Positions 9,918 through 18,373 of a DNA stretch of 64,000 nt are shown in pieces. The position numbers were made by a program, and so were the translations under genes. Each line of letters starts with the position of its first letter. Position 1 is the first letter of the stretch. Under the pieces are notes generated by a model. That model searched no databases and was not told where the DNA came from. It saw nothing but the letters and a program-made list of their open reading frames with translations. The DNA is from Saccharothrix espanaensis DSM 44229 (GTDB lineage: Bacteria; Actinomycetota; Actinomycetes; Mycobacteriales; Pseudonocardiaceae), in assembly GCF_000328705.1 (NCBI RefSeq), contig NC_019673.1:1674001-1738000 (forward strand), in the 5' to 3' direction.

Positions 9918-11276
9918 GTGCAAGACCCGATAGCCGCCGCCCCTGATGACGCGCCCGTGACCGGAGAGCCGGACGCGCCGCCCGTCGAGTCCACTGTGGA
10001 CTGGGGGGCGCTGCCGGAGCCGCTGCGCGCCCGGTTGGCGGAGCTGTCCGCCGACGCGTTGGGCGATCTGGCGAAAGTGGACGTGCCGCAGTCGTTGCGG
10101 GCTGTCGCGCGGTTCGCGCCGACCAAGCGGGCGCGGTTGGGCAGTGGGCCCTTGGTCGGGGGTTTGCGCACTTCGGCGACCTTCCGGGCGGCGGTGGTGG
10201 AGTGGCTCCAGCGCAACCGGCCCGGGTCGCTGGAGGTGACCTCGCCGGATCCGGTGGCGGCCGGTGCGGCGGCGATCCTCCAGGGCGAGGAGGTCGCGGC
10301 GCACCTGGTCGAGCTGGTGGCGCGGCGGGGCAGCGAGGCGGCGCTGCGGGTCGAGCGGGACTCGGCGGTGCACAAGGCGGACCGGCTGGAGCAGGAGCTG
10401 GAGCGGCTCAAGGCCGAGCGGGCCGAGTCGACCACGGTCACCGACAAGATCCGGCAGGAGGCCGAGGTCGAGCTGGAGCGGCTGCGCAAGCGGTTGCGCG
10501 AGCAGGGGGTGCGGCTGCGGGAGGCCAAGGACCGGGCCGAGGCGGCGCTGCTGGCGGCCGAGCGGACCCGGGCGGAGGCCGAGGCCGAGGTCCGGCGGAT
10601 CACCGCCGAGCGGGACCGGGAGCGCGAGCGCGCCGAGACCGAGCGGGGCAAGGCGCAGCGCGCGGAGGCCGACGCCGAGGTGGCCCGGCAGTCCGCGAAG
10701 GAGGCCCGGCAGGCCGACGAGGTGCGGTTGGCGCTGCTGGTGGACACGTTGGACGGCGCGGTGAACGGGTTGCGCCGGGAACTCGCGCTCGGCGGTGCCG
10801 GGCCGCGGCCGGCGGACCTGGTCCGCGGTGCGAGCGCCGCGCAGACCGCGGTGGGCCGGGTCGAGGACCCGGCGGCGCTGGACCGGCTGCTGGCGCTGCC
10901 CGCCGTCCACCTGATCGTGGACGGCTACAACGTCACCAAGACGGGTTACCCGGAGCTGTCGCTGTCCGACCAGCGCGACCGGTTGGTGCACCAGCTCGCG
11001 GTGCTCGCCGCGCGGACCGGCGCGGAGGTGACGCTGGTGTTCGACGGCGCGGGCGTGGTGGCCGTGCCGACCAGCGCGCCGCGCGGGGTCCGCGTGCTGT
11101 TCAGCGACCCGGGCGTGCTGGCCGACGACGTGATCCGGGCGTTGGTGACGGCCGAGCCGGAGGGTCGTCCGGTGGTCGTGGTGACCTCCGATCGGGCGGT
11201 CGCGGACTCCGTCCGACGGCGGGGTGCGCACCCCGTGCCGTCCGCCGTGCTGCTCGCCCGGTTGGGGCGGGTGTGA
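9918..11276 (+). CDS. coiled-coil protein with C-terminal NYN (YacP-like) ribonuclease domain
   Basis: The 452-residue protein has an N-terminal helical region (about 25-120), a long charged coiled coil (about 120-280, heptads of Arg/Glu/Ala) and a C-terminal NYN domain at about 333-452 starting IVDGYNVTK and containing LVFDGAG and VVVTSDRAV, the acidic active-site strands of the PIN-like fold. Family knowledge suggests an RNA-cleaving or RNA-binding role. It is divergent from the exonuclease/GIY-YIG gene. The coiled coil suggests oligomerisation. Confidence 0.8.
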   Translation: MQDPIAAAPDDAPVTGEPDAPPVESTVDWGALPEPLRARLAELSADALGDLAKVDVPQSLRAVARFAPTKRARLGSGPLVGGLRTSATFRAAVVEWLQRNRPGSLEVTSPDPVAAGAAAILQGEEVAAHLVELVARRGSEAALRVERDSAVHKADRLEQELERLKAERAESTTVTDKIRQEAEVELERLRKRLREQGVRLREAKDRAEAALLAAERTRAEAEAEVRRITAERDRERERAETERGKAQRAEADAEVARQSAKEARQADEVRLALLVDTLDGAVNGLRRELALGGAGPRPADLVRGASAAQTAVGRVEDPAALDRLLALPAVHLIVDGYNVTKTGYPELSLSDQRDRLVHQLAVLAARTGAEVTLVFDGAGVVAVPTSAPRGVRVLFSDPGVLADDVIRALVTAEPEGRPVVVVTSDRAVADSVRRRGAHPVPSAVLLARLGRV

Positions 11277-11580
11277 CACGCGTCGTGTTTTTCACAACAC
11301 CTTCGGTGACAATTCGAGGTCACAGGTCGGCCGTTCGGGGATCGTTGTCAACCTGAAAGGTTTTCGGGGCGCTGCGGGTGGACTCCGGGCCTCACCTTTC
11401 GTAACCTGGCCGAGATCTCGCGGCGGGCAGCCGTCCATCCTGGACGGCGACGCGGGTTCACCGCCGAATCGGACTGTCGGGGTGCCGAGCCGGAGCTTGA
11501 GGAAGCCAGATCAGTCGGGCAGGTGCGGACACGCACGCCCGGCCGGCAGGCGGTTCATACGTTAGGAGTGACACGCGACT
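11277..11580 (+). promoter_or_regulatory. structured 5' region of the NlpC/P60 gene
   Basis: This 304-base spacer contains no supported gene. It holds a perfect 8-bp hairpin at 11430-11448 (GCCGTCCA, TCC loop) and a second, longer hairpin at 11516-11541 (CGGGC, AG bulge, GTGCG, GACA loop). AGGAG at 11564-11568 lies 12 bases before GTG 11581. Cell-wall hydrolase genes of actinobacteria often carry c-di-AMP riboswitches, but I could not match the conserved 3' core of that riboswitch here, so only a structured leader is claimed. Confidence 0.4.
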
Positions 11581-12609
11581 GTGGCGTCGCAACGACTCAA
11601 GCGCGGTGTGCGCGGGGCGATCGCGGCCACGGCGGTGGCCGCCGCGGCGGTGGGCGTCATGCCCGTTCCCGCCGGGGCTCAGCCGGACACGGCTTCGGAC
11701 GCGCTGAAGAAGTACAACGAACTGGCCGAGCAGGCCACCAAGCTCAACGAGGAACTCCTCCGGGCCGAGGAGCAGCGCGACAACAACCAGAAGCTGCTCG
11801 ACCAGGCCAACTCGGACCTCGCGCAGGCGTCCCAGGCGGGCGACCAGGCGAAGACCGACGAGGAGACCTTCCGGGTCCAGGTCGACAAGCTGACCGAGGC
11901 GTCGTTCGAGGGCGCCCGGTTCAACCAGCTCTCGGCGCTGCTGGTGAGCGACTCCCAGCAGGACTTCCTCAACCGGATGTCGGCGCTGGGCGTGCTCGCC
12001 GCGGACAACGGCGAGGCGCTGGACAAGCTGGCGGGCGCGGTCAACGCGGCCGAGTCGGCCAAGACGGCGGCCTCCGACGCGCAGGGCCGCGCGCAGCAGG
12101 CGACCGACGAGTCGGCCAAGATCGCCGACGACATCAAGAAGCGCCAGAACGACCTCAACGGCCAGATCGACGAGGTCAAGACCCAGCTCAACCGGCTCAG
12201 CACCCCCGAGCGGACCAAGCTGGCCGACCCCGGCGAAAAGCCGAACATCGCGGTGCCCTCCGGTGCCGCGGGCGCGGCGCTGGGGTTCGCCCTCGAGCAG
12301 ATCGGTGACATGTACCGGTACGGCGCGACCGGGCCGGACCTGTGGGACTGCTCGGGTCTCACCTCGAAGGCGTACGCCTCGGCCGGGGTGACCATCCCGC
12401 GCACCAGCGGTGGACAGGCCGGTGCCGGGCGCGCGATCTCCCGCGGTGAGGTCGGTCCGGGCGACCTGATCATCTACAACGGCGGCAACCACGTCGGCAT
12501 GGCGGTGGACAACGGCAGGGTCGTGCACGCCTCCACCGACGGCGTGCCGGTGAAGATCGTGTCGCTGGACGCACCCGGCTCGATCTACGCGATGCGCCGC
12601 ATCGGGTAG
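11581..12609 (+). CDS. secreted NlpC/P60 peptidoglycan endopeptidase with coiled-coil N-terminus
   Basis: Cleaves peptide stems of peptidoglycan outside the cell. The 342-residue protein starts with a signal peptide (about 1-34, ending PAGAQP), continues with a coiled coil (about 40-205) like that of RipA/RipC proteins, and ends with an NlpC/P60 domain whose catalytic residues are Cys257 (DCSG), His304 (NHVG) and His316. The order matches Rv2190c beside Rv2191. The coiled coil probably blocks or positions the catalytic domain, as in RipC-like enzymes. A strong terminator follows. Confidence 0.93.
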   Translation: MASQRLKRGVRGAIAATAVAAAAVGVMPVPAGAQPDTASDALKKYNELAEQATKLNEELLRAEEQRDNNQKLLDQANSDLAQASQAGDQAKTDEETFRVQVDKLTEASFEGARFNQLSALLVSDSQQDFLNRMSALGVLAADNGEALDKLAGAVNAAESAKTAASDAQGRAQQATDESAKIADDIKKRQNDLNGQIDEVKTQLNRLSTPERTKLADPGEKPNIAVPSGAAGAALGFALEQIGDMYRYGATGPDLWDCSGLTSKAYASAGVTIPRTSGGQAGAGRAISRGEVGPGDLIIYNGGNHVGMAVDNGRVVHASTDGVPVKIVSLDAPGSIYAMRRIG

Positions 12610-12626
12610 TCGACCGCAGCACCTCG

Positions 12627-12662
12627 TCGGCAGGGCCGTCCCGCACGGGGCGGCCCTGCCGA
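12627..12662 (+). terminator. hairpin terminator after the NlpC/P60 gene
   Basis: TCGGCAGGGCCG and its perfect 12-base complement flank a 12-base loop just after the stop codon. The -10 of the next gene (TAGTTT, 12664-12669) begins two bases after the stem. Confidence 0.8.
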
Positions 12663-12677
12663 CTAGTTTGGGGACCC

Positions 12678-13949
12678 GTGAGCCGCTTCCGGGTCCTGCT
12701 GGCCGCCGTCGTGGCGGCCACGTTCCTGTGCGGGCTGGCGCTGGCCGTGCCGCCGACCGCCCCGCCGGTGTCCGGCGCGTCGGTCGACCACCCGCGCGAG
12801 CGCGCCGTGCACGACCTGCTGGACCGGCGGGCCCGCGCGGTGCTCGACCGCGACGAGGCCGCGTTCACCGCCGACCTCGACCCGGCCGCCGACCCGGCCT
12901 TCCGGCAGGCGCAGCACGACCTGTTCCGCAACCTCGCCGCCGTGCCGCTGGGCGACTGGGCCTACCGGCTGGAGGGCGAGACGAACCTGGCCGCCGTCGC
13001 GCTGCCCGCCGCCGACGAGGCGTGGGCCCCGGACGTGCGGCTGGCCTACCGGCTGCGCGGCGTGGACGCGGTGCCCAGCACCCAGGGCATGGCCTACCTG
13101 TTCACCCGGCGGGGTGATCGCTGGTACCTCAACTCGGACACCGCGCTGGAGCCGGTCGGCAAGCGCACCTGGCGCGGGCCGTGGGACTTCGGGCCGTGCC
13201 ACGTGCTGACCGGCGCGGGCGGGTTCGTGGTCAGCCACCCCGGCGGCGAACCGCTGGCCGCGCGGGTGCTGGCCGAACTGGACGGCGCCGTGGCCGCGGT
13301 GACCGAGGTGTGGGGCCCGGCGTGGGCGCGCCAGGTGGCGGTGCTGGTCCCGGCCGACGCGCGCGAGCTCCAGGCGCTGGTCGGGCCGGGGTTCGGGGAC
13401 GGCACCATCGCGGGCATCGCGGTGGCCGACCGGGTCGACCCGGTGACCCGGACCGCGCAGGGGCAGCGGGTGGTGCTGAGCCCGGCCGGCGCGGCCGCGT
13501 TGTCGCCGCTGGCGCTGCGGGTGCTGTTGCGGCACGAGATCACCCACATCGCCGCGCGCGGCGAGACCGTGGACGGCGCGCCGATGTGGCTGCTGGAGGG
13601 GTTCGCGGACTACGTGGGCTACCGGGGCAGCGACGTGGCGCCGCGCAAGGCCGCCCCCGCGCTGGCCGCTCAGGTGCGCACGGCGCTGCCGGCCGCGCTG
13701 CCCACCGACGCGCGGTTCCGGGGCGACGGGATGGAGCTGGCCTACCAGGAGTCGTGGTCGCTGAACCTGTACCTGGCGCAGCGGATCGGCGAGCCGGCGC
13801 TGGTGCGGGCCTACCGGCGGCTGGCCGGCGCGGGGCGGGTGGGCGACGAGCGGACGGCGGCCCTGGTGCTGGAGGCCACCGGGCTGGACCAGGCCGAGTT
13901 GGTGCGGGGTTGGCGGGAGTTCCTGAGGTCCGCGTTCGGCGTAACGTGA
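12678..13949 (+). CDS. secreted or membrane-anchored zinc metallopeptidase-like protein (HEITH)
   Basis: The 423-residue protein begins with a hydrophobic signal/anchor (about 5-26) and has a C-terminal gluzincin-like site: His286-Glu287-x-x-His290 (RHEITHIA) with a third ligand Glu307 in the downstream WLLEGFADY motif, as in peptidase MA-like families. The N-terminal about 170 residues look like an NTF2-like domain (DRDEAAFTADLDP, WYLNSD). Substrate is unknown. GTG 12678 lies 8 bases after a -10 (TAGTTT). The stop overlaps the pimB start (TGATG), so the two are coupled; Rv2189c occupies this position in M. tuberculosis. Confidence 0.75.
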   Translation: MSRFRVLLAAVVAATFLCGLALAVPPTAPPVSGASVDHPRERAVHDLLDRRARAVLDRDEAAFTADLDPAADPAFRQAQHDLFRNLAAVPLGDWAYRLEGETNLAAVALPAADEAWAPDVRLAYRLRGVDAVPSTQGMAYLFTRRGDRWYLNSDTALEPVGKRTWRGPWDFGPCHVLTGAGGFVVSHPGGEPLAARVLAELDGAVAAVTEVWGPAWARQVAVLVPADARELQALVGPGFGDGTIAGIAVADRVDPVTRTAQGQRVVLSPAGAAALSPLALRVLLRHEITHIAARGETVDGAPMWLLEGFADYVGYRGSDVAPRKAAPALAAQVRTALPAALPTDARFRGDGMELAYQESWSLNLYLAQRIGEPALVRAYRRLAGAGRVGDERTAALVLEATGLDQAELVRGWREFLRSAFGVT

Positions 13950-15085
13950 TGCCGGTGCGTCGGACCCTGCTGGTGACCAATGACTTCCCGCCACGGCCCG
14001 GCGGGATCCAGCAGTACCTGCACGCGCTGGCCGTCCGGCTGCCCGACCTGGTGGTCTACGCGCCGTCGTGGGAGTCGCCGTCCGGTTCGCACCCCGAGTT
14101 CGACGCCGCCCAGCCGTTCGAGGTGGTCCGGCACCCCGGCACGCTGATGCTGCCCACCCCGGACGTGGCGCGGCGGGCGGCGGAGATCGTCCGGTCCCAC
14201 CGGTGCGAGGCGGTGTGGTTCGGCGCGGCGGCCCCGCTGGCGCTGCTCACGGCCCGGCTGCGGGCCGCCGGCGCGCACCGGGTGGTGGCCTGCACGCACG
14301 GGCACGAGGTCGGCTGGTCGATGCTGCCGGGCGCGCGGCAGTCGTTGCGCGCCATCGGTTCCGCGGTCGACGTGGTGACGTTCGTGAGCCGCTACACCCG
14401 GTCCCGGTTCGCCGCCGCGTTCGGCCCGATGGCGGCGCTGGAGCACCTGCCGTCCGGAGTGGACACCGAGGTGTTCGCCCCCGACCCGGTGGGGCGGTCG
14501 CGGATCCGCGCGCGGTACCGGCTGGGCGACCGGCCGGTGGTGGTGTGCGTGTCGCGGCTGGTGCCGCGCAAGGGGCAGGACGTGCTGGTGCGGGCGCTGC
14601 CGGAGATCCGGCGGCAGGTGCCCGGCGCGGCGCTGCTGCTGGTCGGCGGCGGGCCTTACGCGGACGTGCTGACGCGGTTGGCGGCGTCGGTGGGCGTCGC
14701 GGAGCACGTGGTGCTGACCGGGTCCGTGCCGTGGTCGGAGCTGCCGGCCCACTACAACGCGGGTGACGTGTTCGCGATGCCGTGCCGGACGCGCGGGCGC
14801 GGGCTGGACGTGGAGGGGCTCGGGATCGTCTACCTGGAGGCGTCGGCGACCGGCCTGCCGGTGGTGGCCGGCCGCTCGGGCGGCGCGCCGGAGACCGTGC
14901 GCGACGGCGTGACCGGCACGGTGGTCGACGGCCGCGCGGTGGGCGAGGTGGCGACCGAGGTCGTCCGCCTGCTGGAGGACCGCGACCTGGCCGTGAAGAT
15001 GGGCCTGGCGGGCCGGGAGTGGGTGGCCCGCGACTGGCGCTGGGACGATTTGGCGGCCCGCCTGGCGTGCCTGGTCGACGGCTAG
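13949..15085 (+). CDS. pimB: phosphatidylinositol monomannoside alpha-1,6-mannosyltransferase (PimB')
   Basis: Uses GDP-mannose to add the second mannose of phosphatidylinositol mannosides on the inner membrane face. The 378-residue GT4 (GT-B fold) protein has the N-terminal VTNDFPPRPGGIQQY glycine loop, a VSRLVPRKGQD segment and the C-terminal EGLGIVYLEASATGLPVV donor site with the EX7E arrangement. Residue pattern and neighbours (Rv2188c context) support PimB' rather than another GT4 enzyme. It overlaps the metallopeptidase stop by one base. Confidence 0.9.
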   Translation: MPVRRTLLVTNDFPPRPGGIQQYLHALAVRLPDLVVYAPSWESPSGSHPEFDAAQPFEVVRHPGTLMLPTPDVARRAAEIVRSHRCEAVWFGAAAPLALLTARLRAAGAHRVVACTHGHEVGWSMLPGARQSLRAIGSAVDVVTFVSRYTRSRFAAAFGPMAALEHLPSGVDTEVFAPDPVGRSRIRARYRLGDRPVVVCVSRLVPRKGQDVLVRALPEIRRQVPGAALLLVGGGPYADVLTRLAASVGVAEHVVLTGSVPWSELPAHYNAGDVFAMPCRTRGRGLDVEGLGIVYLEASATGLPVVAGRSGGAPETVRDGVTGTVVDGRAVGEVATEVVRLLEDRDLAVKMGLAGREWVARDWRWDDLAARLACLVDG

Positions 15086-15127
15086 CGGGATGAGGCCACG
15101 CCGGTGTGAAGCCTGGGTGGCGGGGCG

Positions 15128-18100
15128 TCATGGTGCGGTCGTCGGGCGGTGTCCGGTGCGGGTGTGCAGGGCCTGCGCGCGGGCGGACTCGGTGGTGGCC
15201 GCCGGGTGGTCGCCCAGCGCCAGGTGGGCGGCGGCCAGTTCGGCGCGGGCCGAGCCTTCCAGGATGCGCAGGCCGTGGGTGGTGGTCAGGGTGACGGCTT
15301 GGCCGGCGAGCGCGCGGGCCTCGGCCGGCTCGCCGCGCAGCCGGCGCACGGCCGCCAGGCCCACCAGGGCCTTGGCCTCGCCGAACCGGAACCCGATCCG
15401 GCGGCCCTTGGTGAGCGCCTGCTGGAACTGCTCGTCGGCGGCGGCCAGGTCGCCCAGGTCGCGGTTCGCCGCCGCCATCACCGCCAGCACGCTCGTGGTG
15501 ACCCGCTGGTCGCCGTCCTCCCGCAGCTCGGCCAGCGCCTGGTCGGCCAGGGCCAGCGCGGTCAGCGGCTCGCCCAGGTCCAGCCGCACGGTCGCGGTCG
15601 CCTCCAGGGCGCGCGCGGTGGACGCCCGCAGGCCCGCCTCGCGGCTGAGCCGCAGCGCCTCGGCCAGGTGCTCCAGCGCCCGCTCCGGCTCGCCGAGCAG
15701 CTGCGCGGTCATCCCGAGCAGCACCCGGGCGTTGATCCGGCCGGTCCGCTGCCCGTTCGCGGTGCTCACCGCCAGCGCCTCGTCGAGCAGGTCCCGCGCC
15801 CGGGTCAGGTCGCCGGTGTCGATGGCCAGCAGGCCCAACCCGGTCAGCGCCCCGGTCTCGCCGGAGCGGGGCTCGCCGGACCCGCGCTTGAGCGCCAGGC
15901 ACGTCTCCAGGTCCTCGCGCGCCCCGGCCAGGTCGCCCGCGTCCAGCCGGGCCAGGCCCAGCGCGCCGCGCACGCCCGCCTCGGCGGCCACGTCGCCCGC
16001 CGCCCGGTGCAGCTCGACGGCCCGCAGGTAGTGCGCGACCGACGCCTCGAAGTCGCCCATCCGCCAGTGCAGGGTGCCCAGGTTCTGCCGCATCGCCGCC
16101 TCGCCCACCCGGTCGCGCTGCTCGTGCGCGGCGTCCAGGCCGTACCGGGCGGTGGTCGCCCACTCGGCGACGTGCTTGCCGATCCACAGGTACCCGCGCA
16201 GGCCGTCCGCGAGCCGCCAGGAGACCTCCGCCGGGCCGTGCTCGGCGGCCGACCGGATCGCCGCGATGAGGTTCGGGCGTTCCGCGTCCAGCCACGACCT
16301 GGCCTGCGCGGCGGTCTCCACCCGCGGCGGGGCGACCGGGTCGGGGTCGGTCGCGGGCAGCCGCGTCATGTCCGGGTAGAGCAGCTCGGCGCAGTGGTCG
16401 ACGGCCCGCACGGAGAACTTCAGCACCCGCAGCCGGGCCCGCGCGGTGTCCTCGCCGGACACCTCGGCCAGCTGTTCGGCGAACCGGGCCAGCTCGTCGT
16501 GGAACGAGTACCGCCCGCCCCGGCTCCGGAGCAGCCCCGCGCCCGCGATCCCGGCCAGCAGCGCCGCCGCCGTCGCCACCGGCAGGTCCGCCGCCGCGGC
16601 CGCCGCCTCGGCCGTGAAGTCCGCCCCCGGGATGACGCTGAGCAGCGCGAACAGCCGACGTGCGGCGGGGGTGAGGGCGGCGTGCGCGAGGTCCTGCGGC
16701 CGGCGGTCGCCCAGCCGCTCCAGGTAGCGCGGCACCGAGCCGCCGCCCACCGACGCGGCGGCGACGACCAGGGCCAGCGGCAGCCGGCCGCAGCGCCGCG
16801 CCAGCTCCTCGGCGGCCGGGCCGGAGCGGCCCAGCAGGGCCAGCGCCTCCGGCGTGGTCGGCACGTCCAGCCCGACCCGGCGCGCGCCGTCGACGGCGAT
16901 CAGGCCGCGCAGGTCGTCCCGGCTGGTCACCAGCACCGGGCAGCCCGAGGTGCCGGGCAGCAGCGGGCGCACCTGGTCGGGCGCGGCGGCGTCGTCGAGC
17001 ACCAGCAGCATCCGGCGGCCCGCGAGCAGCGAGCGGAACAGCGAGCCCTGCTCGTCCTGGTCGACCGGGATCTGCTCGGGCGGCACGCCCAGCGCCCGCA
17101 GGAAGCCGGTCAGCACCTCCTCCGCGCGCGGCGCCGGCCCCCGGCCGTGCCCGCGCAGGTCCGCGTAGAGCCGGCCGTCCGGGAAGCGGTGCCGCAGCCG
17201 GTGCGCGAGCCGCACCGCGAGCGCCGTCTTGCCCACCCCGGGCACGCCGGTGAGCACCACGACCGGCACCGCCGTGCCGGCCTCGCCGTCCGGCGCGACC
17301 AGCCGGGTGACCTGCTCCAGCACGGCGGTGCGCCCGACGAACCCCGGCACGTCCGGCGGCACCTGGTCGGGCACGTCCGGCTCGGCCCGCCCGGCGGGCG
17401 CGGCCAGCGCCGGGTCGCCGACCAGGATCGCCTGGTGCAGCCGGCGCAGCTCCGGGCCGGGCTCGACGCCCAGCTGCCCGGCCAGCACCCGGTCCACCCG
17501 GCGGAACGCCGCCAGCGCCTCGGCCTGCCGGCTGCCCCGGTACAGGGCGAGGATGAGCTGCGCCCAGAACTTCTCGCGCAGCGGGTGGTCGGCGGTCAGC
17601 CCGCGCAGCACCGGCACCAGCCGCTCGTGGTGGCCCAGGTCGAGCTCGACGTCGTTGTGCTCCTCGTGCACCACGAGCAGCCGCTCGGCCAGCCGGGGCA
17701 CCTCGTCGTCGCGCAGCGCCTCGGACGGCACGTCCGCCAGCGCCGGCCCGCGCCACAGGCCCAGCGCCTCGGCGTAGAGCTCGGCGGCGTGCTCGGGGTC
17801 GCCCCGCCGCACGGCCTCGCGGGCCAGCCCGGCGGCCGCCGCGAACCGGTGCGCGTCGACCTGCTCGGGCCCGGCCACCAGCCGGTAGCCCTCCGGGGTG
17901 GTGTGGATCAGCCCGGGGTCGCCGAGGAGCTGGCGCAGGCGCATCACGTAGGTCTGCAAGGTGCCCCTGGTGCGGGCGGGCGGGTCGTCACCCCACAGGA
18001 ACGCGACCAGCTCGTGCACCGGCACCACCCGGCCGGCGCGCAGCGCCAGCGCGGCCAGCAGCGCCCGGTGCTTGCCCGCCCGGACCGGCACCGGCCGGCC

Positions 18101-18154
18101 GTCCAGGCGCACCTCCAGCGGGCCGAGCAGACCGAACAGCGGCCCCGATCCCAT
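15128..18154 (-). CDS. AfsR-like transcriptional regulator (BTAD, NB-ARC, TPR)
   Basis: The 1008-residue protein has an OmpR/SARP-type winged-helix DNA-binding domain (about 1-95), a bacterial transcriptional activation domain (about 101-245), an NB-ARC/STAND ATPase (P-loop GVPGVGKT at 303-310, Walker B MLLVLDD) and about ten C-terminal TPR-like repeats (about 620-1000). Such proteins act as ATP-driven switches for secondary metabolism or development in actinomycetes. It lies alone between pimB and the acyl-CoA synthetase with no biosynthetic cluster beside it, and it is absent from the mycobacterial version of this locus. TAGGCT at about 18189-18194 on the minus strand is a candidate -10. 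Confidence 0.92.
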   Translation of the reverse strand: MGSGPLFGLLGPLEVRLDGRPVPVRAGKHRALLAALALRAGRVVPVHELVAFLWGDDPPARTRGTLQTYVMRLRQLLGDPGLIHTTPEGYRLVAGPEQVDAHRFAAAAGLAREAVRRGDPEHAAELYAEALGLWRGPALADVPSEALRDDEVPRLAERLLVVHEEHNDVELDLGHHERLVPVLRGLTADHPLREKFWAQLILALYRGSRQAEALAAFRRVDRVLAGQLGVEPGPELRRLHQAILVGDPALAAPAGRAEPDVPDQVPPDVPGFVGRTAVLEQVTRLVAPDGEAGTAVPVVVLTGVPGVGKTALAVRLAHRLRHRFPDGRLYADLRGHGRGPAPRAEEVLTGFLRALGVPPEQIPVDQDEQGSLFRSLLAGRRMLLVLDDAAAPDQVRPLLPGTSGCPVLVTSRDDLRGLIAVDGARRVGLDVPTTPEALALLGRSGPAAEELARRCGRLPLALVVAAASVGGGSVPRYLERLGDRRPQDLAHAALTPAARRLFALLSVIPGADFTAEAAAAAADLPVATAAALLAGIAGAGLLRSRGGRYSFHDELARFAEQLAEVSGEDTARARLRVLKFSVRAVDHCAELLYPDMTRLPATDPDPVAPPRVETAAQARSWLDAERPNLIAAIRSAAEHGPAEVSWRLADGLRGYLWIGKHVAEWATTARYGLDAAHEQRDRVGEAAMRQNLGTLHWRMGDFEASVAHYLRAVELHRAAGDVAAEAGVRGALGLARLDAGDLAGAREDLETCLALKRGSGEPRSGETGALTGLGLLAIDTGDLTRARDLLDEALAVSTANGQRTGRINARVLLGMTAQLLGEPERALEHLAEALRLSREAGLRASTARALEATATVRLDLGEPLTALALADQALAELREDGDQRVTTSVLAVMAAANRDLGDLAAADEQFQQALTKGRRIGFRFGEAKALVGLAAVRRLRGEPAEARALAGQAVTLTTTHGLRILEGSARAELAAAHLALGDHPAATTESARAQALHTRTGHRPTTAP

Positions 18155-18339
18155 CGTCGATCCCCTCGGCTGAACGTCCCGCGGGCACCAGCCTAGGGGT
18201 GCCGCTGACGGCCCGAGTCACCGCCGCGTCAGCGATACGACAGCGAGGTCCGGCAGTCTTCAGGACGTCCCGGTTGGGGGACCGGGACAACACAAGCTCC
18301 TCGAGTCCGCGACAGCGGATAACGATCACTGGGGGTCGG

Positions 18340-18368
18340 GTGGCCCGCACCTGCTGGGTGCGGGCCAC
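18340..18368. terminator. hairpin terminator after the acyl-CoA synthetase
   Basis: GTGGCCCGCAC and its perfect complement enclose a 7-base loop, directly beyond the synthetase stop at 18374. Confidence 0.75.
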
Positions 18369-18373
18369 TCGTC

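Noticed and set aside
7794-11279. 1161-residue minus-strand open frame
   Set aside because: Only the last 94 codons have family similarity; the rest is antisense or out of frame to the exonuclease and NYN genes, a high-GC artefact.
11277-11580. c-di-AMP (ydaO-type) riboswitch upstream of the NlpC/P60 gene
   Set aside because: The gene type fits and fragments resemble the 5' half, but the conserved 3' core was not found by eye; kept only as a structured leader.
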